The position numbers and the translations under genes were made by a program. The notes under the pieces were generated by a model, which saw only the letters and a list, made by a program, of their open reading frames with translations, had not been told where the DNA came from and made no database searches. Positions 33,271-40,974 of a stretch of 64,000 bases of DNA are shown here, in pieces (the stretch's first letter is position 1; each line of letters begins with the position of its first letter). This DNA comes from DASXKD01 sp963703605 (GTDB taxonomy: Bacteria > Actinomycetota > Actinomycetes > Streptosporangiales > Streptosporangiaceae): contig CAVPFC010000063.1 in NCBI GenBank assembly GCA_963703605.1, forward strand, positions 123,705 to 187,704, given 5' to 3'.

Positions 33271-33573
33271 GTGGCTAACTTCGCCGTGCGGCTGATCCAC
33301 GGCCGGGGCTGGGATCCGTCGCGCCCGATCCGCGAGCAGGACGACTGGGATGAGCACGCCGCGTTTATGGACGGGCTCGTCGGCGATGGGTTTCTCATCC
33401 TCGGCGGCCCGGTCGGCGACGGACATGAGACTCTGCACGTCATCGAGGCGGCGGACGAGAACGACATCCGGCGCCGCCTTGCCAAGGACCCCTGGGCCGT
33501 TGCGGACCTGCTTCGGATCGGCGCGATAGAGCCCTGGGCGCTATGGCTCGACGGCCGCCCGAGGCCGGCCTAG
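33271..33573 (+). CDS. YciI-like protein
   Basis: 100 residues from the GTG at 33271 (an earlier in-frame codon at 33223 lacks support). The pattern 'DEHAAFMDGLVGDGFLILGGPVGDG' and 'VIEAADENDIRRRLAKDPWAVADLLRIGAIEPWALWLDG' is YciI/YCII-like, with the His near 'WDEHA' and Asp of 'KDPW' in the usual places. Members are small dimeric alpha-beta barrel proteins; a few dehydrochlorinate or dehydrate substrates, most are uncharacterised. Confidence 0.82.
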   Translation: MANFAVRLIHGRGWDPSRPIREQDDWDEHAAFMDGLVGDGFLILGGPVGDGHETLHVIEAADENDIRRRLAKDPWAVADLLRIGAIEPWALWLDGRPRPA

Positions 33574-33722
33574 AACGCCGCGGATGGCTACCGGTAGGTA
33601 TGGTTCGGCTCATTTGATGGCACCGGCGACCGGCGGCCGGAGGTACCGGTTGCGGCAGCGCCCGCCCACGTGAGCGCAGCGGAGCCGGGCGCGGCCGGCG
33701 GCCCCGGCGAGGAGGGTGCGTC

Positions 33723-34067
33723 GTGGATCAGCATGAACTCAAGGCGGCGTGCCTGGCGCTGCCCGGTGCGGTGGAGGAGTTCCCCTTCGGGGACGAGGTA
33801 TCGGTCTTCAAGGTCGCGGGGAAGATGTTCGCGCTGAGCTCGCTGGACGGCGAGCCGCTGCAACTGAGCGTCAAGTGCGAGCCGGAACTCGCGGTCCAGC
33901 TCCGCGCCGTTCACCCGGCGATCGCGCCCGGTTACCACCTGAACAAGCGGCACTGGAACACGATCACGCTCGACGGCTCGCTGCCCGACCAGATGGTGAC
34001 CGACCTGTTGTGCGACTCCTACGACCTGGTCGTCGCGTCGTTGCCGAAGTCGCGCAGGCCAGGCTGA
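33723..34067 (+). CDS. MmcQ/YjbR family protein, copy 2
   Basis: 114 residues from a GTG at 33723 with GAGGAGGG just upstream. 'ACLALPGAVEEFPFGDEVSVFKVAGKMFALSSL' and 'PGYHLNKRHWNTITLDG' are the classic MmcQ pattern, closer to the textbook family than copy 1 (9566-9913). Function unproven; a DNA-binding fold is known from structures. Ends 159 bases before the next gene, with a strong promoter between. Confidence 0.9.
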   Translation: MDQHELKAACLALPGAVEEFPFGDEVSVFKVAGKMFALSSLDGEPLQLSVKCEPELAVQLRAVHPAIAPGYHLNKRHWNTITLDGSLPDQMVTDLLCDSYDLVVASLPKSRRPG

Positions 34068-34106
34068 CCGGCGGCTCCGTATGGGCCGCTCCACGCGCGA
34101 CGCTGC

Positions 34107-34136
34107 TTGACTATCCTGATACCACATACTTATCAT
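34107..34136 (+). promoter_or_regulatory. Sigma-70-type promoter for the PQQ-like lipoprotein gene
   Basis: TTGACT (34107-34112) and TATCAT (34131-34136), each five of six matches to consensus, with an 18-base spacer, inside an AT-rich island that stands out in very GC-rich DNA. It points toward the start at 34226. Confidence 0.55.
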
Positions 34137-34225
34137 ACTGATATCTATTTATGGTTCGGTCAGGGCCACCGGTGCGCGGCAGGCGCGCGGTGCACTCGGC
34201 GGGTGGCCGCGGCAGGGAGGCAGTC

Positions 34226-35935
34226 ATGGGTCTACCTCGTAGTGCGGATGCCCGGCGGCTCGGCGCCCGCGGGCGGCCCGTGGCCGCCGGTGTGGTCCTG
34301 GTGCTGGCCGCAGGCCTGGCCGCCGGTGGCTGCGGCGGCGGCGGCACGGAGCCGCTGGCCTGCCCCGTCGGCCCGGCGGCAAGCTCGGGTGGGGCGGCCG
34401 GCTCCGGCGGTCCGGCGGCGGGCAGCCCGGGCGCTTCGGGGGTGGCGGCAGGCTGGGCGCTGCCGGGCGCGACCTTGCAGAACACGCGGGACGTTGCGAG
34501 CCCGATCAACAGCTCGAATGTCGCCAGGCTGGGCGTGGCGTGGACCGTGCCGCTCCCGATATCGATCTCACATACCGACGGGGCTTACGCGACCACGCCG
34601 GTGGTGGTGAACGGCGTCGTGTACGCGCAGGACCTGGAGTCGAACGTGATGGCGATCAGCCTCGCCACCGGCAAGGTCCTCTGGAAGCACACCTACAACT
34701 CGCCCAACGGCGGGCCGGACGGCGTCAACGTGGCCAACGGCGTCGTGTACGCGGCGACCAACCACGCCGCGTTCGCCCTGTCGGCGGCCACGGGCAGGCA
34801 GTTGTGGCTGCGGACGCTGATCGGCAACGACCACGAGGGCATCGACATGGCCCCCGGGTACAACCACGGCACGGTCTACGTCGCGACCGTCCCGGTCAAC
34901 CCGCTCGTAGGTGAGTATCTCGGCGGCGGCAAAGGGATCTTGTGGGCGCTGAACGCCGCGACCGGCACGCCGGAGTGGAGCTGGGACGAGGTGCAGAACC
35001 TGTGGGGGAAGCCCAGCATCAACTCCGGCGGCGGCCAGTGGTATCCGCCCTCATTCGACAGCCAGGGCAACGTCTACATCGGCGTGGCGAACCCCGCCCC
35101 GCTCGGCGGTGTGCCCGGCTACCCGTATGGGACCAGCAGGCCCGGCCCCAACCTGTACACCGACTCGGTGGTGAAGCTGAGCCCCCAGGGCAAGCTGCTC
35201 TGGTACTACCAGCTCACCCCGCACGACCTGTACGACTGGGACCTCCAGAACTCGCCGGTGCTCAGCAGCGCGAACGGGCACCCGGTGGTGATCGACGGCG
35301 GCAAGGCCGGCATCCTGATCGAGCTCAACGCCCAGACCGGAAAGCTGATCTGGAAGCTCCCGGTCGGCGTGCACAACGGGCACGACAACGACGGGCTGCT
35401 CACCGAGAACGCCAAGCCCACCTCGCACGTCAAGCTGCCCAGGCAGCTCTGCCTCGAGCCCGGCTTCTACGGCGGCATCGAGACCCAGCTCGCCAGCAAC
35501 GGCTCGACCACGTTCGCCGCCGTCAACGACGTCCCGCTGCCGGCGTGCCCGTACGGGAGCGGCTGCTCGATATCGGCCTCCGCCACCATCGAGGGCGTGC
35601 TCAAGGGAACCGGTGAGATGGTCGCAGTCAGCCAGGCCAGCGGGCAGGTCGAATGGGACACCAAGCTGCCCTCCACCCCCTACGGGGGCGCCACGGTGAC
35701 CAACAACGTCGTGTTCACCACCACGTTCCACGGTGACCTGTACGCGCTCAGCGCGGCCACCGGCGCGATCTTGCTGAAAACGCCGCTGTCCGCCGGATCC
35801 AACGCGCCCGTGGCCGTCGACGGCGACTACGTCATCGCCGGGGCGGGCACCCCGCTGTCGGCGAGTCAGCAGCCAATGATCATCGCCTACAAGCTCGGCG
35901 CCACGGGCAAGCTGCGGAGCACCGTCGGCTCCTAG
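34226..35935 (+). CDS. PQQ-type beta-propeller lipoprotein (quinoprotein alcohol dehydrogenase-like)
   Basis: 569 residues from ATG at 34226 (AGGGAGG upstream). Signal with lipobox LAAGGC (lipidated C36), a Gly/Ser-rich tether, then WD-like propeller blades each with 'ALSAATGRQLW'-type turns ('SLATGKVLWKHTY', 'ALNAATGTPEWSWDE', 'ELNAQTGKLIWKLPVG', 'ALSAATGAILLKTP'). 'LTPHDLYDWDLQNSPVL' is the PQQ-alcohol-dehydrogenase motif. The metal/PQQ acidic residues may be present but the enzyme has no cytochrome domain. It may be a surface-anchored dehydrogenase or a binding protein. Confidence 0.85.
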   Translation: MGLPRSADARRLGARGRPVAAGVVLVLAAGLAAGGCGGGGTEPLACPVGPAASSGGAAGSGGPAAGSPGASGVAAGWALPGATLQNTRDVASPINSSNVARLGVAWTVPLPISISHTDGAYATTPVVVNGVVYAQDLESNVMAISLATGKVLWKHTYNSPNGGPDGVNVANGVVYAATNHAAFALSAATGRQLWLRTLIGNDHEGIDMAPGYNHGTVYVATVPVNPLVGEYLGGGKGILWALNAATGTPEWSWDEVQNLWGKPSINSGGGQWYPPSFDSQGNVYIGVANPAPLGGVPGYPYGTSRPGPNLYTDSVVKLSPQGKLLWYYQLTPHDLYDWDLQNSPVLSSANGHPVVIDGGKAGILIELNAQTGKLIWKLPVGVHNGHDNDGLLTENAKPTSHVKLPRQLCLEPGFYGGIETQLASNGSTTFAAVNDVPLPACPYGSGCSISASATIEGVLKGTGEMVAVSQASGQVEWDTKLPSTPYGGATVTNNVVFTTTFHGDLYALSAATGAILLKTPLSAGSNAPVAVDGDYVIAGAGTPLSASQQPMIIAYKLGATGKLRSTVGS

Positions 35936-36108
35936 CTCGGCTAGTCCGGGCCCCTGGCCAGGGAGGCAGGCAGGGGGCCCGGCGCCGGGTGCGGCACCGG
36001 CCGCAAGGGGGGCTTGGCCGCCAGGGCGCAGGGGTATGCCAGACGCCGGAGTCCCCCTCCCTGTCGGCCGATTGGCCGGTGGCCATACCTGGACAGGAGG
36101 CTCGGCTC

Positions 36109-37587
36109 ATGACTGATGCCAGCGAGGCAGCACCGAAGATCCTCGACCTGCCGATCGGCCTGGACGCCACCGGGATGCGGCGGGAGTTCGACAGCCTCGG
36201 CGACGTCGAGGTACCCGCCAACCGGTACTGGGGCGCGCAGACCCAGCGCAGCCTGGAGCACTTCAACATCGGCAACGACCGGATGCCGAAGGAGGTGTAT
36301 CACGCCTACGGCTACGTCAAGAAGGCGGCGGCCGTGGTGAACACCCGGTCCGGCGAGCTGCCGGAATGGAAGGGGCAGCTCATCCAGCGGGTCTGCGACG
36401 AGGTCATCAGCGGGGCGCTGGACGAGGATTTCCCGCTGTACGTGTGGCAGACCGGCTCGGGCACCCAGTCGAACATGAACGTGAACGAGGTCATCTCCAA
36501 CCGCTGCATTCAGCTCGTCGGCGGGACGCTCGGCTCGCAGGAGCCGATCCACCCGAACGACCACGTGAACATGGGGCAGTCCAGCAACGACACGTTCCCG
36601 ACTGCCATGCACATCGCCGCGTACACGATGGCGACGGACAAGACGATCCCGGCGCTGCGCCGGCTCCGCGACGCCTTCGAGCGCAAATCGCGGCAGTGGG
36701 CCGATGTGGTCAAGATCGGCCGGACGCACCTGGAGGACGCGGTGCCGCTGACCGTTGGCCAGGAGTGGTCCGGCTACGTCGGCGCCCTCGATGACGCCAT
36801 CGCCGAGGCCGAGCACGCCACGCGTGGCCTGCTGCAGGTGGCCATGGGCGGCACCGCGGTCGGCACCGGGCTGAACGCCCCGCCCGGCTTCGGCACGCAG
36901 GTGGCCGAACAGATCGCCAAGATGACCGGCGCCCCGTTCGAGACCGCCGCGAACAAGTTCACCGCCCAGGGCACCCTGGACCGGATGGTGCGGGCGCACG
37001 GCGGGCTCAAGGCCGCCGCGGTCACCCTGTTCAAGATCGCGAACGACCTGCGCTGGCTGGGCTCCGGCCCCCGCACCGGCATCCACGAGCTGATCTTCCC
37101 GTCCAACGAGCCGGGCTCCTCGATCATGCCGGGCAAGGTCAACCCGACCCAGGCCGAGGCGATGCTTATGGTCGCCATTCAGATCATCGCCTCCGACGTG
37201 GCGGTGACGATGGGCGGCGCCGAGGGCAACTTCGAGCTCAACGCCTTCCGCCCGATCCTCATCGACAACTACCTCCACTCGGCCCGGATCATGGCCGACA
37301 TGTGCGACCACTTCCGCGAGTTCATGGTCGAGGGCACCAAGCTGAACGAGGCCAAGCTGAAGGAGAACATCGACCGCTCGGTGATGATGGTGACGGCGCT
37401 GTCCCCGGTCATCGGCTACGACAAGGCCGCGGCCATCTCCTACTACGCCATCGACCACGACCTGACGCTCAAGCAGGCGGCCCTGGCCAACGGGGTGAGC
37501 GAGGAACTCTTCGACCGGGTCGTCGTCCCCATCGCGCTGACCCGCCCCGGCTCGGCCGGCAGCCCGTCCGGCAACAAGAAGGCCTGA
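36109..37587 (+). CDS. fumC: Class II fumarate hydratase
   Basis: 492 residues; ATG at 36109 with ACAGGAGG eight bases upstream. Fumarase/aspartase superfamily signature 'GSSIMPGKVNP' (336-345); 'GSGTQSNMNVNEVISNR' and 'GRTHLEDAVPLTVGQEW' supply the substrate-binding and catalytic residues expected of FumC. It interconverts fumarate and malate in the TCA cycle. The stop codon is one base before the GTG of the aquaporin gene. A Lys-rich C-terminus is normal for the class. Confidence 0.95.
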   Translation: MTDASEAAPKILDLPIGLDATGMRREFDSLGDVEVPANRYWGAQTQRSLEHFNIGNDRMPKEVYHAYGYVKKAAAVVNTRSGELPEWKGQLIQRVCDEVISGALDEDFPLYVWQTGSGTQSNMNVNEVISNRCIQLVGGTLGSQEPIHPNDHVNMGQSSNDTFPTAMHIAAYTMATDKTIPALRRLRDAFERKSRQWADVVKIGRTHLEDAVPLTVGQEWSGYVGALDDAIAEAEHATRGLLQVAMGGTAVGTGLNAPPGFGTQVAEQIAKMTGAPFETAANKFTAQGTLDRMVRAHGGLKAAAVTLFKIANDLRWLGSGPRTGIHELIFPSNEPGSSIMPGKVNPTQAEAMLMVAIQIIASDVAVTMGGAEGNFELNAFRPILIDNYLHSARIMADMCDHFREFMVEGTKLNEAKLKENIDRSVMMVTALSPVIGYDKAAAISYYAIDHDLTLKQAALANGVSEELFDRVVVPIALTRPGSAGSPSGNKKA

Positions 37588-37588
37588 C

Positions 37589-38422
37589 GTGCAGCCCCCC
37601 GAGGCGGGCCACGCGGCCCCCGGCCGCGAGATGCCGGTCGGCCGGGCGGCGCTGATCGCGTCGGTCGGCGGCCAGCGCGGCTGGGCAGACTGGGCCAACC
37701 CCGACCACCGGGCGCGCCGGCTGCTGGCCGAGTTCATCGGCATGGCCGGGCTGACCTTCGTGCTGTCGGGGGGCGCGGCCATCCTGGTCCGGTACGGCGG
37801 TCACACGCTGCAACGCTGGCAGGTCGTGCTGGTGCTGTCCCTGGTGTCGGCGCTGTGGCTGGTGGTGGCCGTCTACTTCCTCGGCGACATCTCGGCCCAC
37901 TTCAACCCGGCCACGACCCTGGCGTTCGCGTTGCGGCGGGACATGGGCTGGGTGATGGCCTGCGCCTACTGGGTCGTCCAGTTCGCGGCCGCGGTGTGCG
38001 GGTCGCTGCTGGCCCGCGCGTTCTTCGGCCCGGCGGGGAACCTGGCCGCCACGATGCCGCAGCCCGGCCAGTCCTGGCAGGCCGCCGGCTTCGAGGCGAT
38101 CATCACCTTCGGCCTGGTGCTCATGGTGCTCAACATGGCCAACGGGCCCAAGCTCAACGGGCCGTTCGTGCCGCTCGCCGTCGGCGCCTACATCATGGCC
38201 TGGGGCACCATGGGCGGACCGTACGAGGGGGCGTCGATGAACCCGGCTCGCAGCTTCGGGCCCGACGTGGCCATCGCGAACCTGTCCACCTGGTGGGTGT
38301 ACCTGATCGGGCCGGTGGCCGGCGCCGTCATCGCCGTCGGCGTGGCGCACGTGCTGCGCGGGCCAGCCAGGGTCCAGGAGGCCAGCGCCGCGGTGGGCAC
38401 CCCGCTCGACCGCGGCGCCTGA
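37589..38422 (+). CDS. Aquaporin (MIP family channel)
   Basis: 277 residues from a GTG that follows the fumC stop after one base, so translation is almost certainly coupled. Six membrane helices with two half-helices: first NPA motif at 106-108 ('HFNPATTLAFAL'), second at 218-220 ('SMNPARSFGPD') followed by the conserved Arg. A 35-residue soluble head precedes helix 1. Water or small-solute permeation is expected; the selectivity cannot be assigned with certainty. Confidence 0.93.
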   Translation: MQPPEAGHAAPGREMPVGRAALIASVGGQRGWADWANPDHRARRLLAEFIGMAGLTFVLSGGAAILVRYGGHTLQRWQVVLVLSLVSALWLVVAVYFLGDISAHFNPATTLAFALRRDMGWVMACAYWVVQFAAAVCGSLLARAFFGPAGNLAATMPQPGQSWQAAGFEAIITFGLVLMVLNMANGPKLNGPFVPLAVGAYIMAWGTMGGPYEGASMNPARSFGPDVAIANLSTWWVYLIGPVAGAVIAVGVAHVLRGPARVQEASAAVGTPLDRGA

Positions 38423-38496
38423 ACCCCGCCGTACGCCCGCGCTGCGGCCGGGGCAGGCCGCCCTTCGGGCGTTATGCGGAAGAAAGCGGCGGCCAG

Positions 38497-38528
38497 TTGA
38501 CAATCCCAGATTGGTCTGCGCAGACTAA
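38497..38528 (+). promoter_or_regulatory. Promoter with PadR-type palindromic operator, leaderless start
   Basis: TTGACA at 38497-38502, and the near-perfect palindrome TTGGTCTGCGCAGACTAA at 38511-38528 covering the -10 zone (CAGACT, 38521-38526). The ATG of the PadR gene is at 38535, with no ribosome site between, so transcription probably begins at the start codon. The palindrome is where an autorepressing PadR dimer would bind. Confidence 0.55.
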
Positions 38529-38534
38529 TCTGCG

Positions 38535-39173
38535 ATGAACTTGAGCCGCCTCATGATCCTCGGCCTGCTCGCCGAGCGCGGGCCGATGCACGGGCACCAG
38601 ATCCGGCGGACCGCCGAGCTGACGAACGCCGAGGTATGGGGCGGCATCACCGGCGGCGCGCTGTACGCGGAGCTGCGCAAGCTGGACGGTGAAGGCCTGA
38701 TCGAGGCCGTCCGCGAGGAGCGGGTGGGCCGGCGCCCGGCCCGGACCGTCTACCAGATCACCGCCGAAGGGCGGCTGGAGCTGGTCGTCCAGCGGGAAGC
38801 GGCGCTTGACGTCATCTTCGGGTCCGCCGACTCGGTGTCGGTCGTGCTGCTGTTCGCCGCCGGTGCGGACGCGGCCGAGCTGAGCGAGCAGCTGGCGAAC
38901 CGGCGCCGGCGGATCGCGGGGCAACTGGAGGCGATGACCGGGGAGCGGGAGCGGCTGACCGCGCAGGGCGTCCTGCCGCCGCTGGCCGTCGCCGCGTTCC
39001 GGCGCGGCGAGCTGCGGCTCGAAGCGGAGCTGCGCTGGCACGAGGAGTTCGAGCGCCAGCTCGTGGCGGGCCTGCCGGGCCGGGCCGCGGCGGTGCACGC
39101 GATCAGCGGAGCGGCCGGGCGGCCGGTGCGTGTCCCGCGTAACGCCGCCGGACCGGGCGGAGACCAGGGATGA
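38535..39173 (+). CDS. PadR-family transcriptional regulator
   Basis: 212 residues. Winged helix (about 1-90: 'MILGLLAERGPMHGHQIRRTAEL', 'ALYAELRKLDGEGLIEAVREERVGRRPARTVYQITAEGR') and a C-terminal coiled-coil dimerisation domain (about 110-180). The long 'ARTVYQITAEG' wing is diagnostic of PadR. First gene of a three-gene operon joined by ATGA overlaps (39170-39173 and 40114-40117) with an epimerase-like gene and a membrane gene. Confidence 0.92.
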   Translation: MNLSRLMILGLLAERGPMHGHQIRRTAELTNAEVWGGITGGALYAELRKLDGEGLIEAVREERVGRRPARTVYQITAEGRLELVVQREAALDVIFGSADSVSVVLLFAAGADAAELSEQLANRRRRIAGQLEAMTGERERLTAQGVLPPLAVAAFRRGELRLEAELRWHEEFERQLVAGLPGRAAAVHAISGAAGRPVRVPRNAAGPGGDQG

Positions 39174-40117
39174 CCCAGCGGGTGGTGGTCGTCGGCGCGA
39201 CCGGCCAGATCGGCCGGCCGTTGTGCCGGGAGCTGATGCGGGCCGGGCACGCCGTGGTCGTGTTCAGCCGCGACCCGGACCGCGCCCGGGAGCTGGTTCC
39301 CGGCGCGGCCGGCTACCTGGCCTGGAGCCCCGGCGGCCTGTCCACGGACTGCGCCGCCGCGCTCGGGTCGGCCGATTCCGTCGTCTACCTGGCCGGCGGC
39401 CCGCTGTTCGACGGGCGGCGCCACGGCCGGCCGGACATCATCGCGGAGAGCCGGGCGCGGCAGCGCGCGCTGGGGCACCTGGTCACGGCGCTGGGCGGCG
39501 GCCGCCCGCGCGCGCTGATCGCGGCGTCCTCGGTCGGCTACTACGGCTACGCCGGCGACCGCGACGCGCCGGTCGACGAGACCCGCCCGGCCGGGCCCGA
39601 CTGGTGGGGCCAGGACAGCGCGGCGACCGAGGAGGCGGCGCTGGCCGCCCAGGCCCACGGGGTGCGCACCGTGGTGTTGCGGACCGGGTACGTGCTCACC
39701 CAGGAAAGCCTGGCCGCCCAGGTGGCGCAGTTCCGGCGTCACTTCGGCGGGTGGATCGGCACCGGCCGTGGCTGGACCCCGTGGATCCACATCGCCGACG
39801 AGGTCGGCATCATCGCCTTCGCGCTGCGGGAGCCCGCGGTGGCCGGGCCGGTCAACCTCACCGCGCCCGAGCCGGTCCGGTCCCGCGACTTCGCCCGGAG
39901 CCTGGGCCGGGCGCTCGGCCGCCGCGCGTGGCTGGCGGTCCCCAGCCCGTTCGTCCGGATGGGCCTTGGCGCGGTCACCGACATCCTGGTCCGGGGCAAG
40001 CGCGTCGTCCCGGCGCGGGCGGCCGCCCTGGGCTACGAGTTCAGCTATCCCGCCCTGGACGCGGCGCTGCACGACCTGCTGGGCCGGCCGGACGGCGCCG
40101 CCGTGGTGGCGCGATGA
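39170..40117 (+). CDS. NAD-dependent epimerase-like protein (TIGR01777 family)
   Basis: 315 residues. Rossmann fingerprint 'VVVGATGQIGRPL' near the N-terminus, 'VVYLAGG' strand, active-site-like 'AASSVGYYGYAGD' and 'PVNLTAPEPVRSRDFARSLGRAL' in the C-terminal part are characteristic of the TIGR01777 (YfcH-like) group of extended SDRs. Function unknown for the group. ATGA overlaps on both sides place it in the PadR operon, so it is probably regulated by the operon's own repressor. Confidence 0.88.
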   Translation: MTQRVVVVGATGQIGRPLCRELMRAGHAVVVFSRDPDRARELVPGAAGYLAWSPGGLSTDCAAALGSADSVVYLAGGPLFDGRRHGRPDIIAESRARQRALGHLVTALGGGRPRALIAASSVGYYGYAGDRDAPVDETRPAGPDWWGQDSAATEEAALAAQAHGVRTVVLRTGYVLTQESLAAQVAQFRRHFGGWIGTGRGWTPWIHIADEVGIIAFALREPAVAGPVNLTAPEPVRSRDFARSLGRALGRRAWLAVPSPFVRMGLGAVTDILVRGKRVVPARAAALGYEFSYPALDAALHDLLGRPDGAAVVAR

Positions 40118-40611
40118 CGGCCGCCCCGGCGGCCGCCGGGCCGCCTGATCGGCCGGCTCCGGCGGCGCGGCTGCTCGCCGTCAACTTCGCCGCCTGCCTG
40201 CTCCTGCTGATCCAGTACCTGCTCGGCATCGTGGTGAACCTCTACGTCGTCCTCCCCGGCCGGCACCCGGGCGCCGGGGCGCACAACTACTTCACCGGCG
40301 CGGCATCCGGCCTTACCTGGGTGATCGCGCACGGCCCGGCCTGGGCCGCCGTCCACGCCGCCTTCGGGCTCGCGCTGGTGCTCGCGGCGTTCGCCAGCCT
40401 CGCGCTGACCCGGGGACAGCACAGCCGCCTGGCCACGGCCACCTCGGTGCTCGGCGCGCTGGCGATCCTGGGTGCCGGGTTCAATGGGGTTAGCTTCCTG
40501 GACTACGGGCACGCCTTCAGCTCGATGATCATGGCGGGACTGTGGGCGCTGGCGCTGGCCTGCTACCTCACCGGCATGTACCTCGCCGCCCGCCGGGCCG
40601 GCCCACGGTAG
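40114..40611 (+). CDS. Four-helix membrane protein of the PadR operon
   Basis: 165 residues from ATG at 40114, whose bases overlap the stop of the preceding gene. Four hydrophobic helices ('LLAVNFAACLLLLIQYLLGIVVNLYVVLP', 'WAAVHAAFGLALVLAAFASLAL', 'SVLGALAILGAGFNGVSFL', 'MIMAGLWALALACYLTGMYLAA'). No family name can be given with certainty. Same operon as the PadR and TIGR01777 genes. Confidence 0.8.
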   Translation: MTAAPAAAGPPDRPAPAARLLAVNFAACLLLLIQYLLGIVVNLYVVLPGRHPGAGAHNYFTGAASGLTWVIAHGPAWAAVHAAFGLALVLAAFASLALTRGQHSRLATATSVLGALAILGAGFNGVSFLDYGHAFSSMIMAGLWALALACYLTGMYLAARRAGPR

Positions 40612-40661
40612 GGGCGCCCACGCGCCGGCCGGGCCAGATCGCGCGGGCACCCGGTGCCGCG

Positions 40662-40822
40662 TCACCGGGCGGCGTCCAGCCTTGCCCGCTGCTCCGCGGT
40701 CAGCTTCAGGTCCACCGCGGCCAGGCTCTCGTCAAGCTGCGCCACCGAGGAGGCGCCGACCAGCTGAGCACGCTCACCTCGCGGCGGGTCTTCGGGTCGG
40801 TGCCAATCGTGCGGTATCTCAC
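40662..40822 (-). pseudogene. Collapsed aldo/keto reductase gene
   Basis: From a GTG at 40822 with GGAGAGG upstream the reading begins 'VRYRTIGTDPKTRREVSVLS', a normal aldo/keto reductase N-terminus, and then at about 40765 passes directly, with a frame change, into 'LVGASSVAQLDESLAAVDLK' and 'LTAEQRARLDAAR', a normal aldo/keto reductase C-terminus, ending at TGA 40662-40664. About 250 internal codons are missing. The rest of the 363-base gap 40612-40974 shows nothing else. Confidence 0.85.
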
Positions 40823-40974
40823 GTGGGTCCTCTCCAGCCGCCCGGTCCGGCCCGGGCGCTGAGCCCGAGTCTGGATGCTGGAGTGCGCTCTAGGTCAAAT
40901 CACGCGAGGGCAAGTTGGCGCGCGCCCCGCGTGGCGGTCCGGCCGGTGCGGCCGCTCTGGTTACATTCGTGGTT

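Noticed and set aside
9566..34067. Two MmcQ/YjbR genes as a recent duplication
   Set aside because: They are 24 kb apart and belong to clearly different branches, so they are separate family members.
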